Notes: a model not told the origin generated them from the letters alone. DNA of 64,000 nucleotides from Metabacillus sp. B2-18 (GCF_021117275.1 NZ_CP088245.1:2765501-2829500); one strand, 5' to 3'. Positions 1-10,082 are shown, counted from the first letter of the stretch. Translations and numbers: made by a program.

Positions 1-500
1 ATTAATGGATAGTAAGTGCCAATCCAACCAATTTCTTTGAATAAGAGGAATAAAGGAATCATGATAACTTGAAAAGGAAGCATCAATGTTGCTAAAACGA
101 CGATGAAAATGCCATCACGATATTTCCAATCAATTCTTGAAAAACCATAGGCAATGAGAGAATTAGAAAGAACTGCACCTATACATGTAAAAAAGACAAT
201 GATGAGTGTATTCTTTAGATATAAAAAGAATGGAAATGCGGTGAAAGCCTCAGTATAATTTGACCAATTTAGAACCTCAGGAATCCAAATGGGGGGATCG
301 GCAAAAAGTTCCGTACTGCTTTTCAATGAGCCTGATATGAGCCAAACAAATGGTACAATAAACGCTAACGAAAATAGAATCAAAATCAAGTATACTGCTA
401 ACTTATTAAGCTTTTTATTCATTTTCCTTAGTGTGGTTGCTTGCTGTTGATTAGGGTGAACGTCACGTTGATGATTTGTTTCAGCCGCTGGAAGTGTCAT
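1..500 (-). CDS. Sugar ABC transporter permease, MalG type (C-terminus beyond window)
   Basis: This is an inner-membrane permease subunit of a carbohydrate ABC importer, working with the binding protein encoded just upstream. The start is ATG at 500-498, behind an AAGGAGGGAG ribosome site ten bases away. About 166 residues are visible: a polar leader, TM1 (residues ~36-55, LAVYLILILFSLAFIVPF), the family segment WLISGSLKSSTELF, then PPIWIPEVLNWSNYTEAF and two more membrane helices ending near LMLPFQVIMIPLFLLF. The spacing and the TLMLPFQVIMIPLF segment are typical of the second (MalG/AraQ-like) permease. The EAA loop and C-terminus lie outside the window. A MalF-type partner is not seen and may follow off the edge. 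Confidence 0.9.
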   Translation of the reverse strand, partial: MTLPAAETNHQRDVHPNQQQATTLRKMNKKLNKLAVYLILILFSLAFIVPFVWLISGSLKSSTELFADPPIWIPEVLNWSNYTEAFTAFPFFLYLKNTLIIVFFTCIGAVLSNSLIAYGFSRIDWKYRDGIFIVVLATLMLPFQVIMIPLFLLFKEIGWIGTYYPL

Positions 501-527
501 AATTCAATGTCTCCCTCCTTACCGTTT

Positions 528-568
528 TTAAAAAAGCACCGGATTTTGAGTTAGTTAGCAAAATCCGG
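528..568 (-). terminator. Stem-loop between binding protein and permease genes
   Basis: A perfect 10-bp stem (CCGGATTTTG at 539-548 with CAAAATCCGG at 559-568) with a 10-base loop is followed on the minus strand by TGCTTTTTT. It lies between the binding-protein stop and the permease start. Such intercistronic hairpins in ABC operons commonly cause partial termination or protect the upstream mRNA, giving more binding protein than permease. That role is inferred. Confidence 0.75.
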
Positions 569-578
569 TTGCTCTACT

Positions 579-1898
579 TTACTTTTTCTCTAAAGTTTCT
601 TGTAATTTATCCTGTGCCTTTTGAAGAAGCTGTGCAGGATCATCATGATTATAGATCACACCATCTCGTATACTAGTTAGTTCATCACCCATCTCACTTG
701 CTACAGATGTGAGAGCAGGATGACCTGAATCTGGGGATGCAGCAACCTTTAGAACGGTATCATATACTGGATCATTTTCCCATTCAATCGCATCTGATTT
801 TTCTTTCCATATGGAAATGGATCGCCAAATATTAATGTTATCCGCTAAGACTTTGTCTTGGTTTCCATATAAAGCAAAGTTAATAGCGGCTTGTGGATTT
901 TTTGCTCCTTTTGGTACAAAAAAGACGTTTGTTCCAAACACACTAGAATCTTTTCTTCCATCTGGTGGGCTAGGAATTGGTGCTACTTTATATTTGGTAT
1001 CTGGAGAATAAATTTTCAACGCATTTGCAAACCAGTTTCCATTCACAGTCATGGCTACTTTTCCTTTCATGAATGGATGGTCTGGAGAAAATGCCCCACC
1101 AAATCCAGAAGTGAAAGATTTAATTTTCTCTGGATCATATTTCTTCGCATAAGTGTCCATCCATGTAAATGCCTCAACCATAGGCTGCTCATTCAATGTG
1201 ACTTTTTTCGCGTCTGTGTCATACATAGTCGCACCAAACGCCCATGGCCATGTGTACGGATCTTCACCTGCATCAATCCAAGGAATAAACCCTAACGTCT
1301 CGAAACTTCCATCATCTTTTACTTTCGTCAAAGCTTCAGCAGCCTTATCAAGCTCTTCAATTGTCTGTGGTGGGTTATCAGGATCTAGTCCTGCTGCTTC
1401 AAACATGTCAACATTATAGTAGAGTAAGTTTACATTGGAATCTTGTGGAAGAATATATGTTTTTCCATCAGATGATTTCATTAAATCTTTGAATCCATCT
1501 AAAACACTATTTTCATCAAAACCTGCTTCCTTTAAATAATCATCCAGTGGTTCTAAAGCACCTTGAGCTGCTAGACTATAAGCAAGTTGATAGTCATTTC
1601 CATCTCCTAATACTAAGTCCGGTGGATTTCCTCCAGATATCGCCGATAACAGCTTTCCATTTGTTATACCGTCTGGAACATATACAGCATTCACCTTTGC
1701 TCCTTCTTCTGCTTCATATGCTGCAATTCGGTCTTTATCCCATTTTTCAGAATCTCCTCCCCACGGATACCAGTATGTAAATTCTTTGGAGTTTTCGTTA
1801 GATGTTGATGAAGAGGAAGAATCTGAACTCGAACAACCTGAAAGGACTAAAATAAAGACAAGTAACGAAATAAAACTCATTGAGACGATTTTCTTCAT
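579..1898 (-). CDS. Extracellular sugar-binding lipoprotein of ABC importer (SBP family 1)
   Basis: This 439-residue lipoprotein would capture a sugar or oligosaccharide outside the membrane and deliver it to the permease encoded next. It has a signal peptide with lipobox LSGC (Cys22), a Ser-rich linker, then the family-1 solute-binding fold (FTYWYPWGGDSEKWDKDRIA near residue 40, a GNPPDLVLGDG segment near 90, KGKVAMTVNGNW near 280). The start is ATG preceded by a GGGGG ribosome site. The gene sits between a LacI-type repressor and the permease, with a perfect 14-bp operator upstream. An arabinose-containing oligosaccharide is a reasonable guess for the substrate because a GH51 arabinofuranosidase lies a few kb away; the sequence alone does not fix it. 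Confidence 0.93.
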   Translation of the reverse strand: MKKIVSMSFISLLVFILVLSGCSSSDSSSSSTSNENSKEFTYWYPWGGDSEKWDKDRIAAYEAEEGAKVNAVYVPDGITNGKLLSAISGGNPPDLVLGDGNDYQLAYSLAAQGALEPLDDYLKEAGFDENSVLDGFKDLMKSSDGKTYILPQDSNVNLLYYNVDMFEAAGLDPDNPPQTIEELDKAAEALTKVKDDGSFETLGFIPWIDAGEDPYTWPWAFGATMYDTDAKKVTLNEQPMVEAFTWMDTYAKKYDPEKIKSFTSGFGGAFSPDHPFMKGKVAMTVNGNWFANALKIYSPDTKYKVAPIPSPPDGRKDSSVFGTNVFFVPKGAKNPQAAINFALYGNQDKVLADNINIWRSISIWKEKSDAIEWENDPVYDTVLKVAASPDSGHPALTSVASEMGDELTSIRDGVIYNHDDPAQLLQKAQDKLQETLEKK

Positions 1899-2006
1899 GA
1901 CTAAACCCCCTATTTTATGAAAAAATTTCCCCCAGACATTGCAAAAGTGACATTGTTTACAAGAAAATTATGTTTCTCCAGTAAACACCCCCTTTAAAGG
2001 TTTTTG

Positions 2007-2020
2007 TAAACGCGCGTTTA
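2007..2020. promoter_or_regulatory. LacI-family operator upstream of the ABC operon
   Basis: TAAACGCGCGTTTA is a perfect 14-bp palindrome with a central CG, the usual shape of a LacI-family operator. It lies about 110 bases upstream of the binding-protein start. A near copy occurs in front of the repressor gene, so the adjacent LacI-type protein probably binds both. Confidence 0.75.
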
Positions 2021-2055
2021 TTTTTGTGTGTAGTTACTACTTTATACAAAGATAG

Positions 2056-2102
2056 AGTCCTCGCTAATCAAAAAGTAAACGCATACATTTATTAGCAAGG
2101 AA
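2056..2102 (-). other. Hairpin after the LacI-type gene
   Basis: An 11-bp stem with one mismatch (TCCTCGCTAAT / ATTAGCAAGGA) lies just after the repressor stop. No clear T-run follows on the minus strand, so this could be a weak terminator or a mRNA 3' stabiliser. The loop contains GTAAACGC, half of the operator motif. Confidence 0.4.
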
Positions 2103-2107
2103 GAGGA

Positions 2108-3151
2108 TTAAAGAGTAATGCATGACTCTCTTTCAATCAACTCAGAACCCATTACCACTTTAATCCCCTCTTTATTATCTTGTTCAATTGTGGTGATCAC
2201 ATCTTGAGTAAGTCTTTGCATCATTCCAGTAAAATCTGCTTTAAACGTTGTTAATGGGGGATGATATAACTGACTTAACACGTGATCATCAATACCAATA
2301 ATGGATACATCTGATGGTACTTGGATCTTTTTTTCGTTAAGAGCTCGAATGGCCCCGAATGCAATGCTATCATTTGCTGCAAAAAACGCAGACGGCAATT
2401 CAGGGTTTGTGTTTAAGAAATTTTTCATTGTTGTATAGCCACTTGTACTGCTGAAGTCAGATTGTAAAATCCATTCTTTTCTAATCGGTAAACCATGTTT
2501 CTTCATCGCTTTAAGATAGCCTTCATGTCGGGCTAATCCGGCGTGCCTTTTAATATCACCATTGATAATGCCTATCATCTGATGATTTAAACTAACTAAG
2601 TAGTCAACTGCTTTCATAGCACCACTTTCATTATCAAAACTATAAACAATACGATTTGGTTCATTTCGGCCTGGTAAATCTTGATCAACAATTCCGATAA
2701 TAAACCCTTCTGCAATCAGTTCCTCAATGAAAGGTTCATGATTATCAGCACCCATAAAAATACCCGCATCAATTCGATTTTGATAAAAAACGGTTTTGAT
2801 TCGTTCGATATTTTTGGGAGATTTGCAGTCTTGTATTATATTGGTTAATACATAATAATCTTGAGACGATGCTTCTTCTATCATACTAGTAATTAGAGTA
2901 TTGCTTGTTGGATCACTCGAAACACCGCCTTTATCAATAATAAATAATCCAATATTCCTCATGTTTTTGCCTGCAAGAACTTGCGCAGACATATCTGGGA
3001 AGTAATTATATTCTTTAATAACTTTCATTACTTTTTCCTTTGTTTCTGGTGGAACACTTTTGTAATTGTTTATGACTCTACTTACAGTACTTCTGGAAAC
3101 ACCTGCAAGTTGAGCAATTTGTGTGCTGTTAATTTTATTGTTTCTTTTCAA
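2108..3151 (-). CDS. LacI/GalR family transcriptional repressor
   Basis: This 347-residue regulator has an N-terminal LacI helix-turn-helix (STQIAQLAGVSRSTVSRVIN, residues 9-28) followed by the hinge region (YFPDMSAQVLAGK) and a periplasmic-binding-protein-like effector domain (NIGLFIID..., SIIGIDDHVLSQLYHPPLTT near the end). It starts with TTG behind GAAGGGA. It probably represses the adjacent ABC import operon when the sugar is absent, since palindromic operators matching one another lie in front of both transcription units. The effector is unknown. An MsmR/GanR-like role is plausible, but the name cannot be assigned. Confidence 0.92.
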   Translation of the reverse strand: MKRNNKINSTQIAQLAGVSRSTVSRVINNYKSVPPETKEKVMKVIKEYNYFPDMSAQVLAGKNMRNIGLFIIDKGGVSSDPTSNTLITSMIEEASSQDYYVLTNIIQDCKSPKNIERIKTVFYQNRIDAGIFMGADNHEPFIEELIAEGFIIGIVDQDLPGRNEPNRIVYSFDNESGAMKAVDYLVSLNHQMIGIINGDIKRHAGLARHEGYLKAMKKHGLPIRKEWILQSDFSSTSGYTTMKNFLNTNPELPSAFFAANDSIAFGAIRALNEKKIQVPSDVSIIGIDDHVLSQLYHPPLTTFKADFTGMMQRLTQDVITTIEQDNKEGIKVVMGSELIERESCITL

Positions 3152-3169
3152 TGTCTTTCCCTTCTCTCG

Positions 3170-3183
3170 TGAACACGCGTTTA
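3170..3183. promoter_or_regulatory. Probable auto-regulatory LacI-type operator
   Basis: TGAACACGCGTTTA matches the downstream operator TAAACGCGCGTTTA at 12 of 14 positions. It lies directly in front of the repressor's ribosome site, which suggests that the repressor limits its own synthesis. Confidence 0.6.
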
Positions 3184-3254
3184 TTAATTGCTTTTATTCT
3201 ACCTCCATAAATCATGGGTGTCAACAAACAGTTTTAATTTTCTGAAACTTAATT

Positions 3255-3268
3255 TGAACGCGCTTTCA
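3255..3268. promoter_or_regulatory. cre-like catabolite control site
   Basis: TGAACGCGCTTTCA differs at one position from the CcpA cre consensus TGWNANCGNTNWCA. It lies about 100 bases upstream of the repressor start, in a region with no genes (3184-3527). CcpA repression of this sugar locus is expected but not proven; it could instead be another site for the local LacI-type protein. Confidence 0.5.
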
Positions 3269-3527
3269 GTATCTAATTTTACAATAATAAACTTTTACTC
3301 TATATTAAAAATAAACCTCAATAAAAATCTTAGAGTAACAACGTTCTAACAGCCTTTCACTATTTTCCCCCATAATTTTTATCAAAATATATTTTATGAA
3401 AATAGTAACTTCAAACTTATTAAATTCAATTTAAGATACATGAAAAGTAATTAAAAGCAAATAAGTATTCGATTGAATGTGCATAGAGGGTATTAGGCTG
3501 TGAAATAAGATTTGAATGATTAAAAAC

Positions 3528-3554
3528 GGGACAGTTCACCTGTCCCTATGTCCC
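3528..3554. repeat. GGGACAG/CTGTCCC palindromic repeat, copy 1
   Basis: GGGACAGTTCACCTGTCCC followed by TATGTCCC. It overlaps the stop codon of the TetR-type gene, so the last codons of that protein are repeat-derived. Related copies occur at about 22201, 26498, 39899 (double) and 40658. Confidence 0.8.
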
Positions 3555-4418
3555 TTTTATAAACTTTTCTAGTGTTTGGAGTTCTTCTGTTTGTGCAATT
3601 TGTTCGTTTGCTTTTATGTTATCGAGAGAGATTGCGATTAGGTGTTGTCTTGGATGTTTTGCCTCTGTTATTTCTTCTTGTATCAATTCTAGAAGCTCCG
3701 TGTATTTTTCATGGTTCTCTACAGCCTGGATTATTTTCTTCAAGTCTGAAATAGTTTGAATTAGTAATTCTTGTGAATATTTACTGTTATTTTTATCTCC
3801 TATTAGCCTTTCAACTAGTTCAGGGTTAAATAATTGCTCTTGCCTTTCAGATACTTCATCAACGATTGATTTCATTCTCTGAACACTATATCTTACAACA
3901 AAATCATAATCACGGTTTGATTCATAAGCTAATGAGTAATACCTCATGTTTTGCTGTAAAATCCCCAAAAACATAATCGCACAATCTAATAGAAAAGGTT
4001 GTTTTTCTTTCCCATATAACTCAATAAACCTCTTGTACGTCCATCGTATCGTTAGCCATTGTCCCTTTTTAATCGCTTGGTTTAATTCCTCATCCTTAAT
4101 GAACGTAACTTCCTCAAGGAGTTTTAAGAGATTATTTTTTCGGTTTATTTCCATATGAAGCTTTACTTGATCTATAAAGATTTCAAGATCAGCTGGGTCT
4201 TTTCCAATTAATAAGGAGCTTCTCTCTTCTTCAATTCTTTTATAAATAGATGAAAAAATAGCAATTAATAATTCATTTTTTGAGGAAAAATAATTATAGA
4301 ATGTTCCTTTAGAAATATTACTGAATTCTAAAATATCTTGTATGGATGTTGCTTGAAATCCTTTTTCAATAAATAATTGATGCGCTTTTTTAATCACTCG
4401 TATTTTTCGTTCATTCAT
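3546..4418 (-). CDS. TetR/AcrR family regulator
   Basis: This 290-residue protein has a TetR DNA-binding domain (residues ~5-50, with DILEFSNISKGTFYNYFSSK as the recognition region) and a long helical ligand-binding part. It is divergently transcribed from the DHA2-type drug exporter, with an inverted repeat between them, so it most likely represses that pump. At 290 residues it is longer than most TetR proteins (about 190-220). Its last residues (KGT) are read from the GGGACAG repeat, which suggests that repeat insertion changed the original C-terminus. Confidence 0.9.
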   Translation of the reverse strand: MNERKIRVIKKAHQLFIEKGFQATSIQDILEFSNISKGTFYNYFSSKNELLIAIFSSIYKRIEEERSSLLIGKDPADLEIFIDQVKLHMEINRKNNLLKLLEEVTFIKDEELNQAIKKGQWLTIRWTYKRFIELYGKEKQPFLLDCAIMFLGILQQNMRYYSLAYESNRDYDFVVRYSVQRMKSIVDEVSERQEQLFNPELVERLIGDKNNSKYSQELLIQTISDLKKIIQAVENHEKYTELLELIQEEITEAKHPRQHLIAISLDNIKANEQIAQTEELQTLEKFIKGT

Positions 4419-4555
4419 TTTATCACCTTTTAGAAAACAAAAATAATTACATCTTTTTTATCCTATCTTAATTATTGAGATTACACAAACACAGAAAAAC
4501 ATAAAAACATTTTTATAGACAAAAATAGATTAGATGTAATAAGATATAGTCTATG

Positions 4556-4570
4556 TGAACAAACGGTTCA
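4556..4570. promoter_or_regulatory. Candidate TetR operator
   Basis: TGAACAAACGGTTCA has 5-bp inverted arms (TGAAC/GTTCA) and lies 33 bases before the exporter start, between the divergent TetR and exporter genes. This is the usual place for the operator of a local TetR repressor. Confidence 0.5.
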
Positions 4571-4603
4571 ACTATTTATACTGATTGTATAGGAGAGGAA
4601 AGT

Positions 4604-6148
4604 ATGGAACAAACAGGTAATAAACAACAAGAACAACGACCACCATATGGCCTATTAGCTGTATTAATGGTTGCTGCATTCATAGCGTTTTTAAATAATA
4701 CACTATTGAATATTGCCCTACCATCAATTATGAACGATTTAAAGGTTGAGGCTTCAACCGTTCAATGGCTAACAACTGGATATATGCTAGTGAATGGAAT
4801 TTTAATTCCAACAACAGCTTTTTTAATTTAAAAATATTCCGTGCGAAAGCTCTTTATCGCTGCGCTAGGCTTATTTTTAACTGGAACAATTTTAGCTGGA
4901 GTTGCTCATGAATTTTCAATCCTACTAATAGGAAGAATGACGCAAGCATCAGGCTCAGCAATTTTAATGCCACTATTAATGAATGTGATGCTAGTAAGCT
5001 TTCCTGTTGAAAAACGAGGAGCAGCAATGGGAGTATTCGGGCTGATACTAATGGGAGCTCCAGCAATTGGACCAACATTGTCAGGCTGGCTTGTAGAACA
5101 TTATAATTGGAGAATGTTATTCCACTTTGTTACACCAATCGCAGTAATTGTGTTCTTATTAGGTATTTTCTTAATTAAAGATAAAAAGGAAACCGTAAAT
5201 ATTACTTTGGATTACTTTTCTGTGGTTCTCTCAAGCGTAGGATTTGGGGGGTTACTTTACGGATTTAGTTCTGCAGGAAGCAAAGGCTGGGACAGTCCAT
5301 ATGTTTATGGAACAATCACAGCTGGAGTGATTGGCTTAGCATGGTTTATCTTAAGACAAATTAGACAAGAAAAGCCAATGTTGAACTTTAAAATATTCAA
5401 ATACCCTATGTATGCACTGTCCGTGTCTATTTCAATGGTTGTAACGATGGCCATGTTTTCTGGGATGCTTTTATTGCCTATTTATACACAAAACTTACGT
5501 GGTATCACACCATTTGATGCTGGGTTAATGTTATTGCCAGGTGCCATTATGATGGCAGTCATGTCACCTATTAACGGCAGACTTTTTGATAAATATGGTG
5601 GCCGTGTTTTAGCAATTATAGGCTTAACTATTACTGTTATAACAAGCTACTTCTTTAGTCAGCTAACACTAGAAACAACATACACAAATTTAGTCATTCT
5701 TTACACAGTTCGTATGTTCGGTATGTCTATGGTTATGATGCCGGTATCAACAAATGGTTTAAATCAATTACCTGCAAAGTATTACCCACATGGAACGGCG
5801 ATGAACAACACACTTCAACAAGTCTCAGGTGCAATTGGTACCGCACTTCTTGTTACAGCCATGTCTAATCGTGCTGAAACAAGAGGTCAAGAGCTGGCTG
5901 AAGAAGCAACAAAAAATGCTAGTAGCATGACAACACAACCAACAGCTGAGCAAATTGCCCAAATGAAACAACAAATCATGATGCAATCAACATTAGACGG
6001 TATTAACTTTGCTTTCTATATTTCTGTATTTATTGCTGCACTTGCCCTTTTCTTAGCATTCTTCATTAAGAGAGCGAAGCAAGCAGATGATATTATCGAA
6101 AGCAAAGAAGCGATGAAGGCTATGCCGAAGTTGGCAGATAACAATTGA
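4604..6148 (+). pseudogene. DHA2-type MFS multidrug exporter interrupted by one in-frame stop
   Basis: The reading frame encodes a 14-helix DHA2/EmrB-QacA exporter (514 residues if read through). It is cut by one TAA at 4829-4831 after residue 75. The frame continues unchanged on the other side: ...PTTAFLI*KYSVRKLFIAALG. Family members have a residue such as Gln at this point, so CAA to TAA is the simplest change. Motifs include LNNTLLNIALPSI in TM1, WLTTGYML, the GRMTQASGSAILMPL segment and the DHA2-specific long C-terminal half. The ribosome site (AGGAGAGG) and terminator are intact. If the stop is real, only a 75-residue fragment is made unless translation restarts at GTG 4841. If it is a sequencing error, the pump is complete. 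Confidence 0.88.
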
Positions 6149-6152
6149 TTAG

Positions 6153-6179
6153 AAGAGAGGATTGTTCCTCTCTTTTTTT
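6153..6179 (+). terminator. Intrinsic terminator after the MFS gene
   Basis: AAGAGAGGA / TCCTCTCTT stem with a short loop, followed by a run of T, five bases after the exporter stop codon. Confidence 0.85.
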
Positions 6180-6234
6180 GAACAAAAAAGAGGATAGATG
6201 CTCTTAGGTGGAACATCAAATCCTCTGATACTGT

Positions 6235-9200
6235 TTATATTTTATCTAATACAATGATATTAACTGAATTTGCTGCTAACGTAACAACGGTAGAGTGATC
6301 ATCAATTCTAATGGTTGATTCAAATGGCACAACCTTCTCAGCGTTCTTTTTGTTAACATTTGGTGTGTGAACAAGAGATTCATCTCCTGTCACTGTTACC
6401 ATTTTTCCTTCAGCCGCTACATGGATGTCCTTAAATGAAATCTTCGTTGTTTTTTCGAACGGATCAGCATTTACTAATTTAACATAAACATGTTGATCAT
6501 CTTTTGTAACCGAGTTGAAAATATCTCTGTTGTAGGCTTCTAACTTGTAATCTAGCACCTTACTTGTAAACGTTCCATCTGTGTATGAGCATATAAGGCG
6601 GTCCCCTGTTTCACCGCCATATTGAACGGAAATAGTGTATGGAGTATGATCTGTCAGCTCTTCATAGCAACTTGATCGCAAATTTCCAGCTGCTGTACTT
6701 GATGAGTAGTCACCTAGCATATACCCTTGAACGCCCTCTTTATAAACTTTCACACCAGTAGCATTTCCGTTATAACCTACAGCATATTCTAGAACATTCT
6801 TTTTCTCAGGAGAAATATCTGTAAGACCTACCCCAACATAAAAACCGTCGGAACCACCAGCTTTTGTTGCATTCACTTCAACTCTATAGTCACTCCACCT
6901 TTCGTTTATGATATATAACCCGTTTAATCCACCATTTTGAGCCTGTAAAACCAGCCCTTTATCGGAGTCAATTTTATAACCAATTGATCCAGGGATGATT
7001 TCCCACTCAGCATTCAATTCTTTTGTGAAGTCCTGGTCTAGTAGTATTTTTTCACTCTTATTTTCTATCACTCTTACACTCTTAACATGAACATCAGCAT
7101 TACCAGCAGCTATTTCAATACCACCACGTGGCGTGAGCTCTGTTAGATTTCCATTTTTGTAAGCTGAAAACGAAGTACAAGCAATTTATTTCCAATATAT
7201 TTGGCAAACAAATGTTGAACATAGTAGTTCGGCGTGTACCAGACACTTTCAACGTCAAACCAAATCAAATCTGGTGTCCAGCGATATGTTCCATCAGTTA
7301 ACACTTTGTTAAATAACGGTGCATAAGCAGCTAATCTTACCACATCTGAATTCTTTTCAAACCCTGTCATAATGGCTGCTTCAGCAATCGCTCCTGCTAA
7401 TGTATTTTTATCTGTTGAAGCAAATTCTCCAACAAATACCTTCGAGGTCTCTCTCTCATCAAGACTTCCGTCCGGCTGATAAGCTCTATAATAATAATTG
7501 TATCGATCAGCATTGTTTAACAAATACTCATTAGAACGATAATAATGTTCGTCTGCTATTGTGTCCATATAGTTCGGTTGTTTTTCATACCAAGTAACTG
7601 TTTCCTCTGTTACCGTCTTACCGTCTGTAAAATTCACGGTTGCAGATCCAGATCCAGATAGATTCCCACTTAAAAACTCCCATCCTTCTTGATAAGCATC
7701 ATCATCAGCTTGTGCCCCAACAGTCGAAAGAATGTGCAATTCATAACCTGGATAATGCTTGTCCATATATTCATCAATAGCCGCTTTAAAGTATTCAAAG
7801 TTCGTAAAAAACTCCGTACCCCAGTTTTCATTTCCAACACCTAAATAATGAAGATCAAACGGTGCTTCATGACCCATACTTTTACGCAAAGCCGCCCACT
7901 CATTCTCTTCAAAATCAGTACTAATTGCAAAATCAATTAAATCTGTAAAACTTTTAACAAATGTATCTCTAAGCTCTCCCCCAGCAGGATGGACATAATC
8001 CGAACGAGCCTGACAAAGTACACCACAAGCCATAACAGGTAATGGTGTTGCATTAAGGTCTTCAGCTAACTGGAAATATTCCATATACCCTAACCCCATC
8101 GTCATCATATAACCCCATACATTGAAGTTTTCTTTCCGTACCTCTATATCACCTACAGAGTCTTTCCATTCATATACATTATCCCAAATATAGGAGCCTT
8201 CAGATATACATCCTCCAGGAAAACGAAGAAATGTAGGATGTAAGTCTACTAGAGCATTCACTAAATCTTTTCTTAATCGATAATTCGGATTTCCCTTATA
8301 ATTTGAATGGGCCGTAGTTGATCGTTCTTCATCTCCAGCTCCCCAAACATCTCTTGGCATTAAAGAAACCATATCGATAGAAATCTCGCCATTAAAGGTT
8401 AAAGCAAGCTGACCTAGAACGGTTTTGCTACCAGTTAAAGCAATTTTGGAATCAACACCGTATTTCTTCCAAGTGTTACCGCTTTCTATTTGGACTGTTA
8501 TACTATCACTAATCCCCTCACCATCCTGATCTTGTAGCTGCAGTGTAATGGATCCTCCATTTTCAGCTTTAGCCCAAATGGTAAAATCATATAAATTCTC
8601 TTTTCTAATAAACATTGCACAATGATTGTTAGAATCAGTAAATCCTCTATTAGTTATCGTGCTACCACTCGGTACGGTTATATAATGAGAGTTCACATCT
8701 TGGCTGGTAATCCCAAAGAATTCGTTTAGACCTCCAGTATTGTAAACGATTACGTTTTCAATATCACCAAACCAAGCATGAAGTGGTTCATGGTTTCTAC
8801 CCGAAGAGCAGCCACATTCACCTGAAGCATGAGAATAGGTATCGAAAACAAATGACTCAAATGAGCGATTTTGAACAAGCTCCGCATAAATACCGCCATC
8901 TGCTGCATTGTTAATATCTTCATAAAACAATCCATATAATGTTTTGCTAATATCTAAAACTTCTTGGCTTCCGTCAATGGTAAGATGGTGAGATGGAACC
9001 CCTTTAGGAAGTACTGACACAGAAAAATCTTTTTCAGTCGTGTCATCTCCTATGTTTAATATGGCTGTTAATGTCACACCTTTTGGAATGTCAACGTCTC
9101 CTACTATACCTTCATTTGATAACACAGCTTCTTCACTTGACTTCCAAGTTACAGAAACTTTCCCACCCATAAGTGATGATGGTAAAGAAACATCCTTTGT

Positions 9201-9977
9201 AACAACTGTGATTGGAAAAGATAAATATTTGTCCTTAGCGAGTTGAACAATTTCACGACCTGTAAGAGATTCACACATAACCTCATTTACTTCATCTTGC
9301 GTTAAACCGGCTTTATAAACGCGAAAATCTGTTAAAGAACCATTAAAATCCGGGTCGACTTCATGCTGTGAACGTCCAATAAAATTATTGCCGTAGCCTG
9401 CTGGATTTGAAAACGTTTCAAACCAGTTCCGTAATTTTTTATATGTACCACTCGAAGTTTGGCTAATAGATCCATCTGCAGCTACTTCACCATTTACGTA
9501 TATAACAGGTCCGGCGCTGCTCAATGTCCCACCTTCTGTTCCTTTTACCGACATTGCAACATGTAACCATTCTCCCGAAGAGTAAGTTCTTCCCGCATCT
9601 GCCACAAGATCTCCGTCTGAAAAACACACACCGCGTAAATTTCGTGATAAGAAAAGGTACGGTCCAGATGAATTTTCACCAAAATCAAAAAGCCTCTCCC
9701 ATACATTTGTACCTTTTCTTAAGTAAACCCAAGTAGAGACAGTAATTCCTGTTAAATCGTTTATATCCTTTAGAAAACCAACTGGAAGTTTCATAAAAGA
9801 AGAACCATGTTCTCCTCCTGCAAGCGTTATCGCTAATCTTCCACCTACGGATTCTATTATTGGTTTTGATGTTCCTTCTGGTGTTGCATGATTCCCAAAA
9901 CCAGAGAGATCTTTTCCGATATTTTCTGCATCATTAAAACCATAATGAGTAATAAGTCTATTTTTAATTTCTGTCAT
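6235..9977 (-). pseudogene. LamG + GH51 alpha-L-arabinofuranosidase, frameshifted near the 3' end
   Basis: Read with one correction, this gene gives a protein of about 1,247 residues: an N-terminal LamG/concanavalin-like domain (~10-225), a small Ig-like domain (~240-325), a GH51 catalytic part (from ~335, acid/base Glu in GVGNENWG near 716, nucleophile Glu in VFVGEFAS near 849) and a C-terminal beta domain. It should remove terminal arabinofuranosyl groups from arabinan or arabinoxylan oligosaccharides. No signal peptide is visible, so it acts in the cytosol on imported oligomers. The frame breaks at about 7174-7178: the first frame ends in GNKLLVLRFQ... while the other continues FSAYKNGNLTELTPRGG. 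Adding one base restores it, so a 1-nt deletion is likely. Both catalytic residues precede the break. The start ATG has AAAGGAGAG, and two AraR-like boxes lie upstream. Confidence 0.88.
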
Positions 9978-10032
9978 GGATACTCTCCTTTGCTGAACTA
10001 TTACTTTTTATTTGAAGAAAAACTTAAATAAC

Positions 10033-10047
10033 ATGTACTTACAACAT
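10033..10047. promoter_or_regulatory. AraR-like operator box 1 (GH51 promoter)
   Basis: ATGTACTTACAACAT resembles the B. subtilis AraR operator (core TTGTACGTACAA). With box 2, centred 35 bp away, it lies just upstream of the arabinofuranosidase gene, as in arabinose regulons. Confidence 0.6.
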
Positions 10048-10066
10048 TGTTAGATGATACACTAAC

Positions 10067-10082
10067 CTTGTACTTACAACTT
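10067..10082. promoter_or_regulatory. AraR-like operator box 2 (GH51 promoter)
   Basis: CTTGTACTTACAACTT shares the 12-base core TGTACTTACAAC with box 1. Paired AraR boxes allow cooperative repression that arabinose relieves. No araR gene is in the window, so a trans-acting AraR elsewhere is inferred. Confidence 0.62.
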
